Part shown: positions 12,404 through 13,338 of the stretch, in pieces
Layout: each line of letters opens with the position of its first letter
Numbering within the stretch: position 1 is the stretch's first letter
DNA from: JABMRF01 sp964434235
GTDB taxonomy: Bacteria; Patescibacteriota; Patescibacteriia; UBA11705; JABHMO01
Assembly: GCA_964434235.1 (NCBI GenBank)
Contig: CAYSUN010000032.1
Span: 1 to 13,338, forward strand
Direction of reading: 5' to 3'
DNA: 13,338 bases
Made by a program: the position numbers and the translations under genes
The notes under the pieces: generated by a model
Told to the model about the DNA's origin: nothing
What the model saw: only the letters and a program-made list of their open reading frames with translations
The model's database searches: none

Positions 12404-13285
12404 TTAGTCTACAATGCGGTCTATTATAGAGTCCAGCTCTTCGTCTGAGTAGAATTCTATAACTAATTGACCTTGCCCCCCTGATTTCTTTACAATTACT
12501 TTTGTATTTAAAAAACTTCTTAACATGTCTTCTTTTTCTTGCAAAAGCGGGTCAGCTGACTTTAATGAATGTTTTTTTACTGATGAGCCGAACTTTTGTT
12601 TTTCTTTTTCAGCATCCCGCACAGTGAAATTATATTGCAAAATTTTATCTAAAAACTTTTTTTGATCTTTTTCATTGTCCAATCCAGCAATTATTTTGGC
12701 ATGACCTTCCGTAATTCTATGCTCAGCCAAAGCTTCTTGAATTTCAACTGGCAAATCCAAAAATCTCAAAGTATTCGCAACCACGCTTCGGCTAACACCC
12801 AACTTTTCTCCAACACTTTCCTGGGACATTGAAAATTCATCCATTAATCTTTGATAAGCAACTGCTTTTTCAATTGGATTTAAATTTGTTCTTTGGACAT
12901 TTTCAATAATTGCCAACTCCAGCTTTTCTTGCTCACCAGCTTCGCGCACAATTGCCGGCACAGTGTTTAAACCAATAATCTTAGCACTTCGTAAACGTCT
13001 TTCACCTGCAATCAATTGGTAACCATCATCAACTTTAGTAACAATTATTGGTTGAATAATTCCATGAACTTTAATTGATTCTATCAAAGCTTCTAAATCA
13101 TCATGCCCAAAAGTTGTTCTTGGTTGCATTGGATTTGGTTCAATATTATCAACTGGAATCTGCAAAATATGATCACGAGAATCAGCTACTAAAAAATCTT
13201 TATTCTCATCAGCAATTACATTGCTAGGAACTTTCTTGGGAATCAAAGAACCCAAACCTCTTCCTAATCCACTAACTCTAGACAT
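12404..13285 (-). CDS. parB: Chromosome-partitioning protein ParB
   Basis: This encodes 293 residues, a normal length for chromosomal ParB. The N terminus has the typical GLGRGLGSLIP (residues 6-16) thought to contact ParA. The CTP-binding ParB/sulfiredoxin-like domain (about 40-140) carries IEPNPMQPR, GERRLRS (94-100) and ENVQRTNLNPIEKA (128-141). A helix-turn-helix follows (about 154-176, SQESVGEKLGVSRSVVANTL) for parS recognition, and a C-terminal dimerisation domain (about 248-293). It would load on parS as a sliding CTP clamp and work with ParA in origin segregation. No parS site (TGTTTCACGTGAAACA-like) is visible in the window. A short frame that fits the end of parA ends 18 nt upstream. 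The ATG at 13283-13285 has no clear Shine-Dalgarno. Confidence 0.93.
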   Translation of the reverse strand: MSRVSGLGRGLGSLIPKKVPSNVIADENKDFLVADSRDHILQIPVDNIEPNPMQPRTTFGHDDLEALIESIKVHGIIQPIIVTKVDDGYQLIAGERRLRSAKIIGLNTVPAIVREAGEQEKLELAIIENVQRTNLNPIEKAVAYQRLMDEFSMSQESVGEKLGVSRSVVANTLRFLDLPVEIQEALAEHRITEGHAKIIAGLDNEKDQKKFLDKILQYNFTVRDAEKEKQKFGSSVKKHSLKSADPLLQEKEDMLRSFLNTKVIVKKSGGQGQLVIEFYSDEELDSIIDRIVD

Positions 13286-13303
13286 AATATTTTATTTTTA
13301 TTT

Positions 13304-13338
13304 TTAAATTATTTCAATAAATTCTTTAGCTAACTTAC
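13304..13338 (-). CDS. parA: Probable ParA C-terminus (partial, 5' end outside window)
   Basis: On the minus strand the frame K-L-A-K-E-F-I-E-I-I ends at TAA 13304-13306. The LAKE word near the end is typical of ParA/Soj C termini, and parA directly upstream of parB is the usual arrangement. Only 10 codons are visible, so the call rests mostly on gene order. Confidence 0.5.
   Translation of the reverse strand, partial: KLAKEFIEII

Noticed and set aside
12404..13338. parS centromere site near parB
   Set aside because: I looked for a TGTTTCACGTGAAACA-like palindrome here and elsewhere in the window and saw none.
1..13338. UGA-to-glycine recoding (as in Gracilibacteria/Absconditabacteria)
   Set aside because: All genes close as full-length products with standard stops, and no in-frame TGA interrupts a conserved domain.

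Overview
The window reads as bacterial chromosome of low GC content. The best guess is a member of the Candidate Phyla Radiation (Patescibacteria). The case for this is inference: very compact proteins, an AT-rich background, several genes without a Shine-Dalgarno sequence, a VirB2/T4SS-type pilin module of the sort common in that group, and an intergenic TCTGCCTGCCGGCAGGCAGA palindrome of a kind often met in such genomes. No in-frame TGA is needed by any gene, so the standard bacterial code fits. A run of exactly 100 N (2307-2406) shows this is a scaffold with a gap inside a repetitive gene.

Layout: (1) 1-267, the zinc-finger tail of DNA topoisomerase I, followed by a strong hairpin terminator. 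(2) 268-669, an intergenic stretch with a REP-like composite element. (3) 670-3496, three unlinked minus-strand genes: a small kinase-fold-like protein lacking the usual catalytic Asp, a highly charged repeat protein built from 34-residue units (102 bp of DNA each), and a 113-residue protein of unknown function. Each has a recognisable terminator, and the repeat gene has a perfect TTGACA-17-TATAAT promoter with a hairpin/U-tract in its leader. (4) 3669-6776, two tandem RelA/SpoT homologues. The first has lost the (p)ppGpp-hydrolase residues but keeps the synthetase; the second keeps both. Both stop right after the TGS domain and both appear to be transcribed as leaderless or nearly leaderless mRNAs. 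(5) 6897-9983, a 1028-residue secreted protein with a signal peptide, a very cysteine-rich ectodomain (about 94 Cys by hand count) and a C-terminal two-helix pilin-like membrane module. (6) 10100-11790, a two-gene operon of an SPFH/band-7 membrane protein and an unknown three-helix membrane protein. (7) 11842-13338, on the minus strand, the end of a probable parA, then parB, then a small lipoprotein gene whose start is 1 nt past the parB stop.

Functionally the region mixes housekeeping (topA, parAB, stringent response) with cell-surface and membrane genes (Cys-rich pilin fusion, SPFH pair, lipoprotein). The most unusual items are the division of labour in the tandem RSH pair, the giant Cys-rich pilin fusion, and the coding minisatellite with its hairpin-bearing leader.
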